Source: Mesorhizobium sp. AR02 (GTDB lineage: Bacteria > Pseudomonadota > Alphaproteobacteria > Rhizobiales > Rhizobiaceae). From it: 64,000 nucleotides of DNA. The notes under the pieces were generated by a model. The model was given only the letters and a program-made list of their open reading frames with translations, was not told the origin of the DNA and ran no database searches. This document shows, piece by piece, positions 6,891-15,374 of this stretch. The position numbers and the translations under genes were made by a program. Each line of letters opens with the position of its first letter. Position 1 is the first letter of the stretch. The stretch covers positions 7,026,001 through 7,090,000 of the forward strand of contig NZ_CP080531.1 of the NCBI RefSeq assembly GCF_024746835.1. The letters run 5' to 3'.

Positions 6891-8327
6891 TCATTTCACG
6901 CGGAACACGGTCATCAGGCCGGCCATCTGGTGGTCGGCGACATGGCAGTGCAGCATCCAGTCCCCGGGATTGTCGGCGACGAAGGCGCATTCGATCGCAT
7001 CCTTGGGGGCCATCAGCACCGTGTCCTGCCACTGCCGGTGCGGCACCGGCACGCCGTTGCGCGACAGCACCGACAGGCTGAAGCCGTGGATATGCATGGG
7101 ATGCCACCAGGCGGTTTCGTTGCGCATGGTGAGATGGCAAGAGGCGCCCCGTTCAAGCGTGAACTGCGGCGCCATGCCGGCATGGCCGTCGCCGGTCATC
7201 GACATGCCGTTGATCGCCCAGGCGGCGCCACCGTTCATGCCCGGAATCCCCATGCCCATCATGCCACCGACGCCGGCGAGCTTGCCGCCGCCCATCATGC
7301 CACCTTGCAGCACGATCTCCTGGCGCACGGCGTTCGCCAGGTCCGGCTCGGGCAACGGATTTCGCGGCAGGCCGACAGACGCATCGAGTGGATGCGCCCG
7401 GAGCGGAGACACCTTGTCATAGGCAAGGCTGGTCAGCGTATAGGCAAGCCCGTCATAAAAGTCGTCGATTACGGCATGCCGGCTGCCGGGGTCGCCCTGC
7501 ATGTCGAGCACGATATCGATGCGCATCGCCGGCGCCAGCAGCAGACGGCCGTTCTCCGGTTCGTGCGGGTCGCAGGGCTGGCCGTCGATGGCGACGACGA
7601 CCGGCCGGTGACCTTCAAAGCGCAGTGCCATCATGCGGGCAAGCGCGGCATTGGCGAGCCGCAGCCTGACACGCTCGCCGGCACTTACCGCGAGGTCGGC
7701 CGGCACCGCGCCGTTGATGGTGACGCTGTTGCCGACGCGGCCGGACATCGACGCATCCATCGCGCTGCCGAAGCCGCCGGCAATCTGCCCGTCGGCGGCG
7801 AGCCGCCAGTCCTGCAGCAGCCATAAAAGATCACGATCGACGAGAACAGGCTCGGCTTCGTCGACAATGAGCGGTCCAGCGAGCCCGCGGCCGAGCTGCA
7901 CCAGGCTGTCCGTGTGGGGGTGATACCAGAAGGTCCCGGCGTCGGGCGGCGTGAATTCATAGACGAAGGTCTCGCCCGGCCTGATGGGTGGCTGGGTCAG
8001 GCCGGGCACGCCGTCCATGGCGTTGGGCAGGCGGATGCCGTGCCAATGGACGGTCGTGTCTTCCTCAAGTCCGTTCTCGACTGTGAAGCGAACAGGCTCA
8101 CCTTGCCGCAGGCGCAGCGTCGGCCCGGGAACGCTGCCGTTGTAGGTCCACACAGCGGTTGATGGACCGTCGCCGCCACTGAGCCGCGTCCGGCCGGGTG
8201 CGATCTTGATTGAGCGTTCGTCGACGGCGGAGGCGCGTGCGGGACGTAGCGAAGTGGACACGGCAAGCCCTGCCCCCGCGACGAGAAAGCCTCGGCGCGA
8301 AATGTGGTATTTGAAATCGTCATTCAC
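6891..8327 (-). CDS. Multicopper oxidase, CopA/CueO type, Tat-exported
   Basis: 478 aa. The N-terminus holds a Tat motif (SRRGFL, residues 10-15), so the folded enzyme is exported to the periplasm. All copper-site blocks are visible: HWHG (H94, H96), YHPHTD (H136, H138), HPMHIHG (about 415), and HCHVADHQMAG (H460-M468), which carries the T1 Cys and axial Met. A Met/Gly-rich insert (about residues 340-385, with repeated GGMM and GMGIPGM) resembles the methionine-rich Cu(I)-binding segment of CueO and PcoA. The likely role is oxidation of toxic Cu(I) to Cu(II). The gene lies 136 bases after the Met/Cys-rich exported protein. Confidence 0.95.
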   Translation of the reverse strand: MNDDFKYHISRRGFLVAGAGLAVSTSLRPARASAVDERSIKIAPGRTRLSGGDGPSTAVWTYNGSVPGPTLRLRQGEPVRFTVENGLEEDTTVHWHGIRLPNAMDGVPGLTQPPIRPGETFVYEFTPPDAGTFWYHPHTDSLVQLGRGLAGPLIVDEAEPVLVDRDLLWLLQDWRLAADGQIAGGFGSAMDASMSGRVGNSVTINGAVPADLAVSAGERVRLRLANAALARMMALRFEGHRPVVVAIDGQPCDPHEPENGRLLLAPAMRIDIVLDMQGDPGSRHAVIDDFYDGLAYTLTSLAYDKVSPLRAHPLDASVGLPRNPLPEPDLANAVRQEIVLQGGMMGGGKLAGVGGMMGMGIPGMNGGAAWAINGMSMTGDGHAGMAPQFTLERGASCHLTMRNETAWWHPMHIHGFSLSVLSRNGVPVPHRQWQDTVLMAPKDAIECAFVADNPGDWMLHCHVADHQMAGLMTVFRVK

Positions 8328-8463
8328 CCTTCTAGCCCTTTGCGATCTCGATCGATGGCGGGCATGCCGGCATCGACCTGGATGTCATGCGCGCCCACGG
8401 CGCAACGATGCGCGCGCAGGCGATCAGGCGCCGGGAATCAGCCTTGTCTGGGCTGAAACGGCG

Positions 8464-8847
8464 TCAGGCGCTGGGTCTGGGAGGGTAAGGATCGGGCAGG
8501 GAACTTCGCCCGTGCAGGAACGGAGCGGCCAAGGCCGATGGCTGCTGCACCGAGGGAGCCGGCGTTACCCTGAAATCCTGCGGCAACACGGCAAGCGCTG
8601 GCGCTATGCAGATCGGCGGACACTGCATCGGGCCGCCTTTATCGCCCGTATCCTTAAGGCAGGCATTGCAATCGCCCTTCATGGGTGTCTCGGCCATTTT
8701 GCCCATGCCCGTATCGGCTGGCATCATCATTGCACCTGCCATGCGGACTGACATGATGCTGGCCTGGGCGGTGGACAGGCTGAACCCTGCAGCCAGGAAG
8801 ACCGCGAGCAGCATGACCAAAAGATGTTTTGGCGAAAGCCGAGCCAT
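8464..8847 (-). CDS. Small exported Met/Cys-containing protein
   Basis: 127 aa from the ATG at 8847 (MARLSPKHLLV); an in-frame ATG at 8922 would add 25 residues without domain support. No strong ribosome site is visible, so the start is uncertain. A signal/membrane segment (about residues 8-28) is followed by a Met-rich stretch (MAGAMMMPADTGMGKM) and paired cysteines GDCNACLKD and MQCPPICIA. The tail is Pro-rich. It is the first gene of the minus-strand copper/redox cluster, 115 bases after the AsmA-like gene. Similar Met/Cys exported proteins accompany copper genes, but no function is known. Confidence 0.65.
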   Translation of the reverse strand: MARLSPKHLLVMLLAVFLAAGFSLSTAQASIMSVRMAGAMMMPADTGMGKMAETPMKGDCNACLKDTGDKGGPMQCPPICIAPALAVLPQDFRVTPAPSVQQPSALAAPFLHGRSSLPDPYPPRPSA

Positions 8848-8962
8848 AGCCCGCTCAGGCTGACGGCAAAGCATGGCTTTTGCAAGTCCCAAGCCCGTGA
8901 TTGGCCGATGGTGCGACATCAAGGCTGGAACCTGGCGCGGTTATGGCGGCACACGGCGGGCT

Positions 8963-11900
8963 TTACCGATACTCGAAGATCGACCTGAAGATGCCCGGTG
9001 CGATCACCGACAGCGGATTGACGTCGAGCACCGGCTTGTTGGCATTGCCCCTCAGCCGATAGGTGACGCCGATCAGGCCGCGGTCGCGGCCATTGCCCAG
9101 AAGCGCGCCGACGATGGGCAGTTCGCCGAAGATGCGGTTGAGGCCATAGACCGGCATGAAGGTGCCGGTCATGTCCATATTGTTGTTCTGGTCATAGAGG
9201 ATGCCCTGGAACGTCGTGCCGATGCGCGGACCGCGCAGCACGCCATTGGCCAGCTTCAGATAGCCGCTGCCTTTCTCGATCTCGGCATAACCGCGCTCGA
9301 ACTTCACCCGCGACGTGTCGAGATTGCCCTTGACCGCCTGGTTGAGGCTGCGGTTGTCGCCGGCCGGCGTGGTTGAGACGATGGAAGCGAGTTTCGGTTC
9401 GTTGACGACGAAGAAGTTGCTGGTGTCGACCTTGCCCTTCATCGGCCCATCGCCGGCCCCGGTCAGCGCCAGCGTGATCGACCCGCCTTCCATATGCTCG
9501 TAGATGTTGAGGAATCTCAGGATCGCGCCGGCGTCCGCCGACTGCACGTTGAGCGAGCGCCGGCCGTCGCCGGTGGTGTTGCTGATGGTGATGGCCGCGC
9601 CCGAACTTGCCGTGGCACTGACCTTCAGCCCGTTCACCCGCGAACCGGCCGCGCTGTAATCGAGCTTCAGGTTGGACAGCTGCTCGTCATGGAAACCAGT
9701 GAGCTGCTCGACGTCGGCGCTGACGGAAATGTTGTCAGTTCCGGTCGTCTTGGTTGCGGTGTCCACATCGGACGTGAACTGCTTGATGAGCGAACGGGCG
9801 TCGAGCGCGTTGCCATTGATGTCGACCGCATAGCCCTTGCCCGACCGCTTCACCGAAATCGCGACATCGTCACCCCGGTTCAAGGTGACCTTGCTGAACT
9901 TCGCCGACGACAGGGCGCCGTTGACCAGCACGATGCTGCCGTCGATGGAGAAGGTTTTGCCGTCGAGGTTGAAATCGGACAGTGTCGTGGTGTCGCCTGC
10001 CTTGGTCATGACGAAGGTGACGTTGGCTGGAACCCCTGCCCCCTTGCTCCAGCCGGCCCAGGGAACGTCCAGCCTGGCATTGGTCAGGTCGGCCGAGACG
10101 TTCTGGTTGCCGCTGCCGCTCTTGTCGATCGCGACCTTCACCGTTCCGCCCAGAAGCGGCGTTAGGCCGGGCATGGCGGCGGCACGGATCTTGTCGTCGA
10201 GCACCAGCGCCACCTTGCGGCTGCGCGGCGGCCCATCATCCGCCAATGGCTCGACAAGATCGAGTTCGGCAGGAATGCCGTTCAGCGATGCCTTGGCGGA
10301 GATCACTGCCTTTTCGGGATCGACCGTGATCGAGCCGTCGGCATCCGTCACCGTCTGCCCATCGAATGGCTTGGCCAGCGACAGGCCGGTGTAGTCGAGC
10401 GACACCAGCCAGTCGAGTTTCGAGGTGTCGACGCCGGACTGCAACGGAATGTCAGCCCTGACATGGCCGGTAACGCTGCCGGACAGATCCTCCGGCAGGA
10501 AGCCGACATGGCGCATGGCATTGATCGGTTCGTAGGAGGCGAGTTCTGCGACAGCCGGCGCCTCCCCCTCGACGTCGATGTCGAGTGCGCCGATGACCGG
10601 CGGGCGGTTCGCCGCCTTGACCGTCAGTGTGCCGTTGCTGGCCGCCACGGTGCGGCCGCTGGGCATGAAGACTGTGCCCGAGGAGAGCGAAACATCGACG
10701 TCATTGCCGTGGAAGGCGACGACGCCGACCGCGTCGCGTATCGGAGGAATGCGGCCGGCGGTGTCAAAACGCGACCCTTCGATCTGGAAGCGGCCGAACA
10801 CCTCGTCGGCCGACAGCGGCACGCCGTTGCCGAGGCGATCCGGCACGACCTGGAATTGGAGATTGGCGTCGACGACGCGGCCGCCGAACAGATTGTTCAG
10901 CACCCAAAGCCGCGCATTGCGCGCCGAAAACCACGGCCATAGCTGCTTGACGTGCGAGACCGGCATGTCATGGACGTTGAGCGCCAGATTGATGCCGGGG
11001 GCCTTGCCGTCAACGAACGCCACGGCCGCGGTACCGAGCACCTCGCCGGGAGCGTCGGACCGAACCGCGATCTGCTCGGCCACCAACTTGTGGCTCTTGG
11101 TCTGATAGACGCCGGCAATGCGGGCGAGGAAGGTCAGCGCGGGCTCGGGCGATTCCGATGGCGCCAGAGTCGAACCGTCGCTGGTCAGGTCATAACGATA
11201 GGAAGGCTCCTCACCAGCGGCGCCGGTCGAGGGCTTGGGCCCGATCGAGCCGGCAAAATCGAATGTCGAGCGCCCGGTTTTGAAAAGCAGCTTGTCCACC
11301 TGGATCTTGTTGCTGCCGTCGACAAGTGTGGCATCTACATCGAAATCGGCCGGCAGCAAGCCGCGTGTACCGAGATCGAGCACGGAACCCGTCGACGACA
11401 GGGCGGCCGTCAGCCGTGATGCCGTGGCGCCGGCTCCTTCCGATCCTGTCAGTTTCAAAGCCACCGTGCCCAGCTTGCCGGCGCTGGCAGCGGTTTCGGC
11501 AGTTGCCAGATCGATGCTTGCATTCAGCGCCGTCACCCGGTGCGCCGCGATATCGCGGCTGGCGGAAGCGGCAACGGTGACCTTTCTGCCATCGACATCC
11601 GCCTCGGAGGAGAACTCCATGCCGCCTGGCCCCGACTGTACGACGGTGGCGTCGGCGATCTTGACCCGTTTGATCGCCCCGGTGTCGGGCAGCACGAATT
11701 CGACATTGCTGAGATCGATCCTGCGCATCGAATCTTCCCGCACAGCGTCGAGCGCGCGATGGATGTTGCCGAACACCGCGTCGGATAGTTTCTCCGGATC
11801 GACGAGGCCGTCCTCATTGCGCAATTGCGCTGTCCAGTCGCCGCCGGACGGCATCGCCGCCACAACGATATGGGCATCGGAAATCCTGGCGCTGGTCAGC

Positions 11901-12340
11901 CGCACATCCCCCCACAGCAGTGGTATCAGACGGACGCCGAAGCGCACACGACCGGCATCGGCCATGGGCTTGCCGTCGCTGGTCTCCAGACTGACATCGC
12001 TCACCTGGAGCGCGACGAAGCTCGAACTGTCGAGCGTGATGCGCGCCGGCCCGACCGCGACATGGACATCGACGCCGGCGAGTTTCTCGATGGCGGTTTC
12101 CGCCTCGATGCGCAGCCGGTCCGACCCGATGCCGGAAAGCCCGATGAGATAGACGGCCATCGCGGCCAGCAGCATGAACGCGACCACGCCGGCAAACACG
12201 CGCGACAGGATGCGGAAGCCGCGGCCGATCGACGCCTGACCAAGCGGCGGAACGCGGCACGCGGACGGCAAGGCCCCCAGGTCGGTGATCTCGTCACGCC
12301 TGAACCTTATCTTCTCGTGCTGCGGTTGCTCCAGATCCAC
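8963..12340 (-). CDS. Large AsmA-like/DUF3971 envelope protein
   Basis: 1125 aa from a GTG at 12340, preceded by GGAAG at five bases. After a short cytoplasmic lead there is one membrane helix (VFAGVVAFMLLAAMAVYLIG, about residue 45), then about 1,050 residues of repetitive beta-strand sequence rich in Ser, Asp and Gly, as in the AsmA/TamB/YhdP superfamily. The C-terminal block (PVYGLNRIFGELPIVGALLG, then VNPLSVIAPGIFR) is the conserved AsmA_2-type end. Members bridge the periplasm and are linked to lipid transport to the outer membrane. Divergently transcribed from bcp with about 97 bases between starts. Confidence 0.87.
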   Translation of the reverse strand: MDLEQPQHEKIRFRRDEITDLGALPSACRVPPLGQASIGRGFRILSRVFAGVVAFMLLAAMAVYLIGLSGIGSDRLRIEAETAIEKLAGVDVHVAVGPARITLDSSSFVALQVSDVSLETSDGKPMADAGRVRFGVRLIPLLWGDVRLTSARISDAHIVVAAMPSGGDWTAQLRNEDGLVDPEKLSDAVFGNIHRALDAVREDSMRRIDLSNVEFVLPDTGAIKRVKIADATVVQSGPGGMEFSSEADVDGRKVTVAASASRDIAAHRVTALNASIDLATAETAASAGKLGTVALKLTGSEGAGATASRLTAALSSTGSVLDLGTRGLLPADFDVDATLVDGSNKIQVDKLLFKTGRSTFDFAGSIGPKPSTGAAGEEPSYRYDLTSDGSTLAPSESPEPALTFLARIAGVYQTKSHKLVAEQIAVRSDAPGEVLGTAAVAFVDGKAPGINLALNVHDMPVSHVKQLWPWFSARNARLWVLNNLFGGRVVDANLQFQVVPDRLGNGVPLSADEVFGRFQIEGSRFDTAGRIPPIRDAVGVVAFHGNDVDVSLSSGTVFMPSGRTVAASNGTLTVKAANRPPVIGALDIDVEGEAPAVAELASYEPINAMRHVGFLPEDLSGSVTGHVRADIPLQSGVDTSKLDWLVSLDYTGLSLAKPFDGQTVTDADGSITVDPEKAVISAKASLNGIPAELDLVEPLADDGPPRSRKVALVLDDKIRAAAMPGLTPLLGGTVKVAIDKSGSGNQNVSADLTNARLDVPWAGWSKGAGVPANVTFVMTKAGDTTTLSDFNLDGKTFSIDGSIVLVNGALSSAKFSKVTLNRGDDVAISVKRSGKGYAVDINGNALDARSLIKQFTSDVDTATKTTGTDNISVSADVEQLTGFHDEQLSNLKLDYSAAGSRVNGLKVSATASSGAAITISNTTGDGRRSLNVQSADAGAILRFLNIYEHMEGGSITLALTGAGDGPMKGKVDTSNFFVVNEPKLASIVSTTPAGDNRSLNQAVKGNLDTSRVKFERGYAEIEKGSGYLKLANGVLRGPRIGTTFQGILYDQNNNMDMTGTFMPVYGLNRIFGELPIVGALLGNGRDRGLIGVTYRLRGNANKPVLDVNPLSVIAPGIFRSIFEYR

Positions 12341-12437
12341 GCAATCTTCCGTTGTACAAATTCGCTCGTGGACGAATCCCCGGTCGACACTATATCGGTG
12401 TGGCTTCGCGCGTAACCTCAAACAAGGGCATCGATAT

Positions 12438-12903
12438 GGCTGACCTCGACGTGGGCGATCTTGCGCCGCAATTCGACCTGCCGCGAGATGGTGGCGGGTC
12501 TCTAAGCCTTTCGGCCTCGTCCGGTAAACCCATCGTCCTCTATTTCTATCCGCAGGACGACACGACGAGCTGTACGCAAGAGGCAATCAGCTTTTCACAG
12601 CTGAAACCCGAATTTGAGAAGGCAGGCGCCGTCGTGATCGGTCTGTCACCCGACAACGTCAAGAAGCACGACAAGTTCAAATCAAAGTACAATCTCACCA
12701 TCGACCTCGCCGCCGACGAGGAGCGCAAGGTGATCGAGGCCTATCACCTGTGGGTCGAGAAATCGATGTATGGCCGCAAATACATGGGCGTCGAGCGGGC
12801 GACGTTCCTGATCGGCCGTGACGGGCGGATCGCCAGGATCTGGCGCAAGGTCCGGGTCAAGGGCCATGCCGAAGAGGTGCTGGAGGCCGTTCGCGCGCTT
12901 TGA
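12438..12903 (+). CDS. bcp: Bcp/PrxQ-type peroxiredoxin (thiol peroxidase)
   Basis: 155-aa product; the ATG begins at about 12436. It reduces hydroperoxides in the cytoplasm using thioredoxin. The peroxiredoxin fold is clear from GDLAPQFDLP, YFYPQDDTTSCTQEAISF (peroxidatic Cys) and VERATFLIGRDGRI. In most Bcp proteins a resolving Cys lies five residues after the peroxidatic Cys (CTxEAC); here that position is Ile (CTQEAI), so the enzyme probably uses a 1-Cys mechanism or an external thiol. AAGG about eight bases upstream supports the start. It stands alone between the divergent AsmA-like gene and a convergent acetyltransferase. Confidence 0.93.
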
Positions 12904-12931
12904 GCGTCGCGAAGGCCCACACGAGCCCGTC

Positions 12932-14074
12932 CTACTCGTCGGGTGTTTCTGGCTTCGGCTGCCGCCGCGCCCACCAGGATTTCGCAACATGGTTCACATG
13001 ATCGGCCAGCGCGGCGAGATGACCGCGCAGGCCATGCGCGCCGATCATCGACGACAGCGTGACTGATTGCGTGGCGAAGCGTCGCTTGAAATCCTCGCCG
13101 CCGCAAAGAAAATCAACTTTGGCCAGGCCACGGTCGAGCGACCACTGGATATAATCCATCATCAGGACCATACCCGGCGAGGCGCGCTCATATTCGGGAT
13201 CGTAGGTGGTGACGAAAGCCATCATCGTGCCGTGCTGCTCGAAATTGATCGAGACGGCGACGATCGTGTCGTCAAGCTCCAGCACGAAGATGCGCAACAG
13301 CCCGAGCTCGGCCAGCACCGAAACAAGCGCGGCGAGAACGGGCGAGCCCTCGTCGAACAGGTCCGAAACGCGGCCATGCCGGGCGAGCCAGAGGCGCTTC
13401 AGCGCTGCAACCCGCGCGAGCACCGGCTCGCGCGGATCGTCCGCATCGAGCAGGCGGAAACGCAATGTACCGCCTTCCTCCATGAACTTGCGGCCACGAC
13501 GGTAGTTCTGCCGGGCTTTCTTGGACAGTGTCTCGAACCATTCCGCCTCACTTTGCCAGGGACCCGCGACACGGTAGCTGATTTCACTGCGGTGGTTGGG
13601 CCGAAGCGCCATGCCATGGCGCGAGGCCGGGTCCAGCAGGGCACGAACACCGGCATCCGGCAGCAGACGGTTGAGATAGATGAGGTCGAAGCCGCCCTGA
13701 TCAAGAATATACTGCCAGAGGCTAGAGAGCGCCTGCGGGTCGCTGCCGGGGGCAAACAGCGCGTCGCCATAGTCACTGTGATCCTTCGCCGCCCATTCGA
13801 GCATACGGATGCCGGAGCGCTTGAAAGTAGCGAGCGCTATCACGCCCTCGAGCCGGTCGCCGTTCCAGGCAAGCCCGATCCTGAGCGTGCGCCGTTCCTG
13901 ATACGGGGTGGTGCGCCACCAGGCTGCTATCCAGTCCGGGTGCTGGAAGACAAGCCCGCCGGCTCGCCGCCAGAGCGCGATCCAGGCCGGTGCGATCTCG
14001 GCCAGGCGCGCCGCCGATGTCACGACTTCGAAGGTGCGTGACCGCGGGATGGCGAGCACGAAGGGAGCGTTCAT
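12932..14074 (-). CDS. FemAB/BioF2-like GNAT acetyltransferase
   Basis: 380 aa from the ATG at 14074, which overlaps the stop of the hydroxylase gene (ATGA) and has AAGGGA seven bases upstream. Two GNAT-like halves are recognisable: WIALWRRAGGLVFQHPDW near the N-terminus and the catalytic half with SKKARQNYRRGRK and FEQHGTMMAFVTTYDPEY. This is the CelD/BcsL type (Acetyltransf_6), associated with acyl or aminoacyl transfer in polysaccharide or lipid modification. Coupling to a membrane sterol-desaturase-type hydroxylase suggests a lipid substrate. The actual acyl donor and acceptor are unknown. Confidence 0.83.
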   Translation of the reverse strand: MNAPFVLAIPRSRTFEVVTSAARLAEIAPAWIALWRRAGGLVFQHPDWIAAWWRTTPYQERRTLRIGLAWNGDRLEGVIALATFKRSGIRMLEWAAKDHSDYGDALFAPGSDPQALSSLWQYILDQGGFDLIYLNRLLPDAGVRALLDPASRHGMALRPNHRSEISYRVAGPWQSEAEWFETLSKKARQNYRRGRKFMEEGGTLRFRLLDADDPREPVLARVAALKRLWLARHGRVSDLFDEGSPVLAALVSVLAELGLLRIFVLELDDTIVAVSINFEQHGTMMAFVTTYDPEYERASPGMVLMMDYIQWSLDRGLAKVDFLCGGEDFKRRFATQSVTLSSMIGAHGLRGHLAALADHVNHVAKSWWARRQPKPETPDE

Positions 14075-15078
14075 GGCGGTGTCCCTTCCGATGATCGCGA
14101 GGTCCGTGGCTTTCCAGGCCGGATGCGCCGGGCAATGTGCCCCCACATCCGCTTCAGCGGCATGACATCGAGGCCGGCAAGGGACTGGTAGTCGCGCACA
14201 TCGCGGTCGACCAGCCCGAACTTGAAGTCCTCGTCGGGCCTCGGCACACACAATGTTCCGAAAAGCCGGTCCCAGAACGAGAAGAGCAGCCCGAAATTCT
14301 TGTCGTAGTGGCGCGGATCGACGCTGTGATGCAGCTGGTGCAAATGAGGACACAGGATAAAATTGTTGAGCGGGCCGAACGAGATCTTGAAATGCGTATG
14401 CCTGACGAAATCCATCATCAGGATGTTGCGCATGACATAGACGTTGACGCCAAAGACGGTCAGTTCGACAAGGTTCAGGGAAATCAGCGACCAGATGCCG
14501 AAGCAGACGCCCACGATGACGCCGTCCCAGGCTCGATTCATCAGCTCGTCGAGCGGGTGGACCCGGTCCTTGGTGATCCCGACCATCACCTCGGCCGAGT
14601 GATGCACCTTGTGCAATTCCCAAAGCACGGGATAGCGATGCTGGGCAACATGATAGAGATAATAGGAAATGTCGTAGGCGAGCAGCATGGTGATGGTGAA
14701 GATCAGCACAGTCACCGGCCCTGCCGGTCCCTCGATCAGAGGCGGCTGGAACTGGAACAGTGTCGAAAACAGCCAGTTGGTCGCGTAGCCCACCGCCGTG
14801 ACGAAGACAATTCCAGCGGGCAGCATGAGGAAGGGCATCAAGGCCTTCTTCGTCACCCAGAACAGCAGGTCGGCCTTCGCCGAGGGATGGGTGACGACCT
14901 CGTGCGGGATGACGAACTCGAAAAACTCTTTCCAGCTCTTCTCCTCGACCGTGCGCCAATAGGCCACGAGCGCGCTGACGAGGGCAGTCAGCAGCAAAAG
15001 CCCGGTCGCCAGCAGACTGGTGCCCGAGATCTTGTCGAGGATCTTGCCAACCAGATCGCCCAGTATTCCTGCCGCCAT
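14071..15078 (-). CDS. Sterol desaturase/fatty acid hydroxylase family membrane enzyme
   Basis: 335 aa from ATG 15078; an upstream in-frame start at 15132 is possible. Several membrane spans (about residues 22-42, 70-95 and 125-145) surround the eight-histidine di-iron signature: HVAQH, HKVHH and HQLHH, plus distal His residues. The family inserts oxygen or double bonds into sterols, fatty acids or carotenoids. The four-base overlap with the FemAB-like gene points to one pathway, perhaps formation of a hydroxylated membrane lipid such as a hopanoid, ornithine lipid or lipid A acyl chain. The substrate cannot be read from the sequence. Confidence 0.88.
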   Translation of the reverse strand: MAAGILGDLVGKILDKISGTSLLATGLLLLTALVSALVAYWRTVEEKSWKEFFEFVIPHEVVTHPSAKADLLFWVTKKALMPFLMLPAGIVFVTAVGYATNWLFSTLFQFQPPLIEGPAGPVTVLIFTITMLLAYDISYYLYHVAQHRYPVLWELHKVHHSAEVMVGITKDRVHPLDELMNRAWDGVIVGVCFGIWSLISLNLVELTVFGVNVYVMRNILMMDFVRHTHFKISFGPLNNFILCPHLHQLHHSVDPRHYDKNFGLLFSFWDRLFGTLCVPRPDEDFKFGLVDRDVRDYQSLAGLDVMPLKRMWGHIARRIRPGKPRTSRSSEGTPP

Positions 15079-15374
15079 GGTGAATCCCAAACCCGGGCAC
15101 GCTTTTAATCGAAAACCGTCAATTAAGAGCAATCGAAGACAGTTAAGGAACCCTAGACCTTGGGCCGCGAGCGACAGGCCGTTCTGCTGGCAGCAGATTG
15201 GTGCTCATCGCCAATGATGCCGCGGCACGATGGCCGCCCTCAATGGCCACTCTCATGCAACCTCTTGCCCGCGCCGCGTGCATTCATTGCCGCGCAATCG
15301 ATCCGGCAAGCCTTTGTTAACCCTAATAATGTGTAATCAAGCAGTCGTGGTGTCGTAAACGAAAGCTTGGTCCC
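15079..15374. promoter_or_regulatory. Divergent intergenic region with possible CtrA-type site
   Basis: About 296 bases separate two divergent genes and hold no convincing ORF. Near 15316-15335 the sequence reads TTAACCCTAATAATG, which partly matches the CtrA box TTAA-N7-TTAA (second half imperfect). Cell-wall peptidase genes are frequent CtrA targets in alphaproteobacteria, so this is a reasonable but weak candidate. Confidence 0.25.

Noticed and set aside
14071..15100. 722-codon reading of the FemAB-like gene extended upstream
   Set aside because: The extra half is the shifted frame of the hydroxylase gene, which has all its histidine boxes; the ATGA overlap sets the true start.
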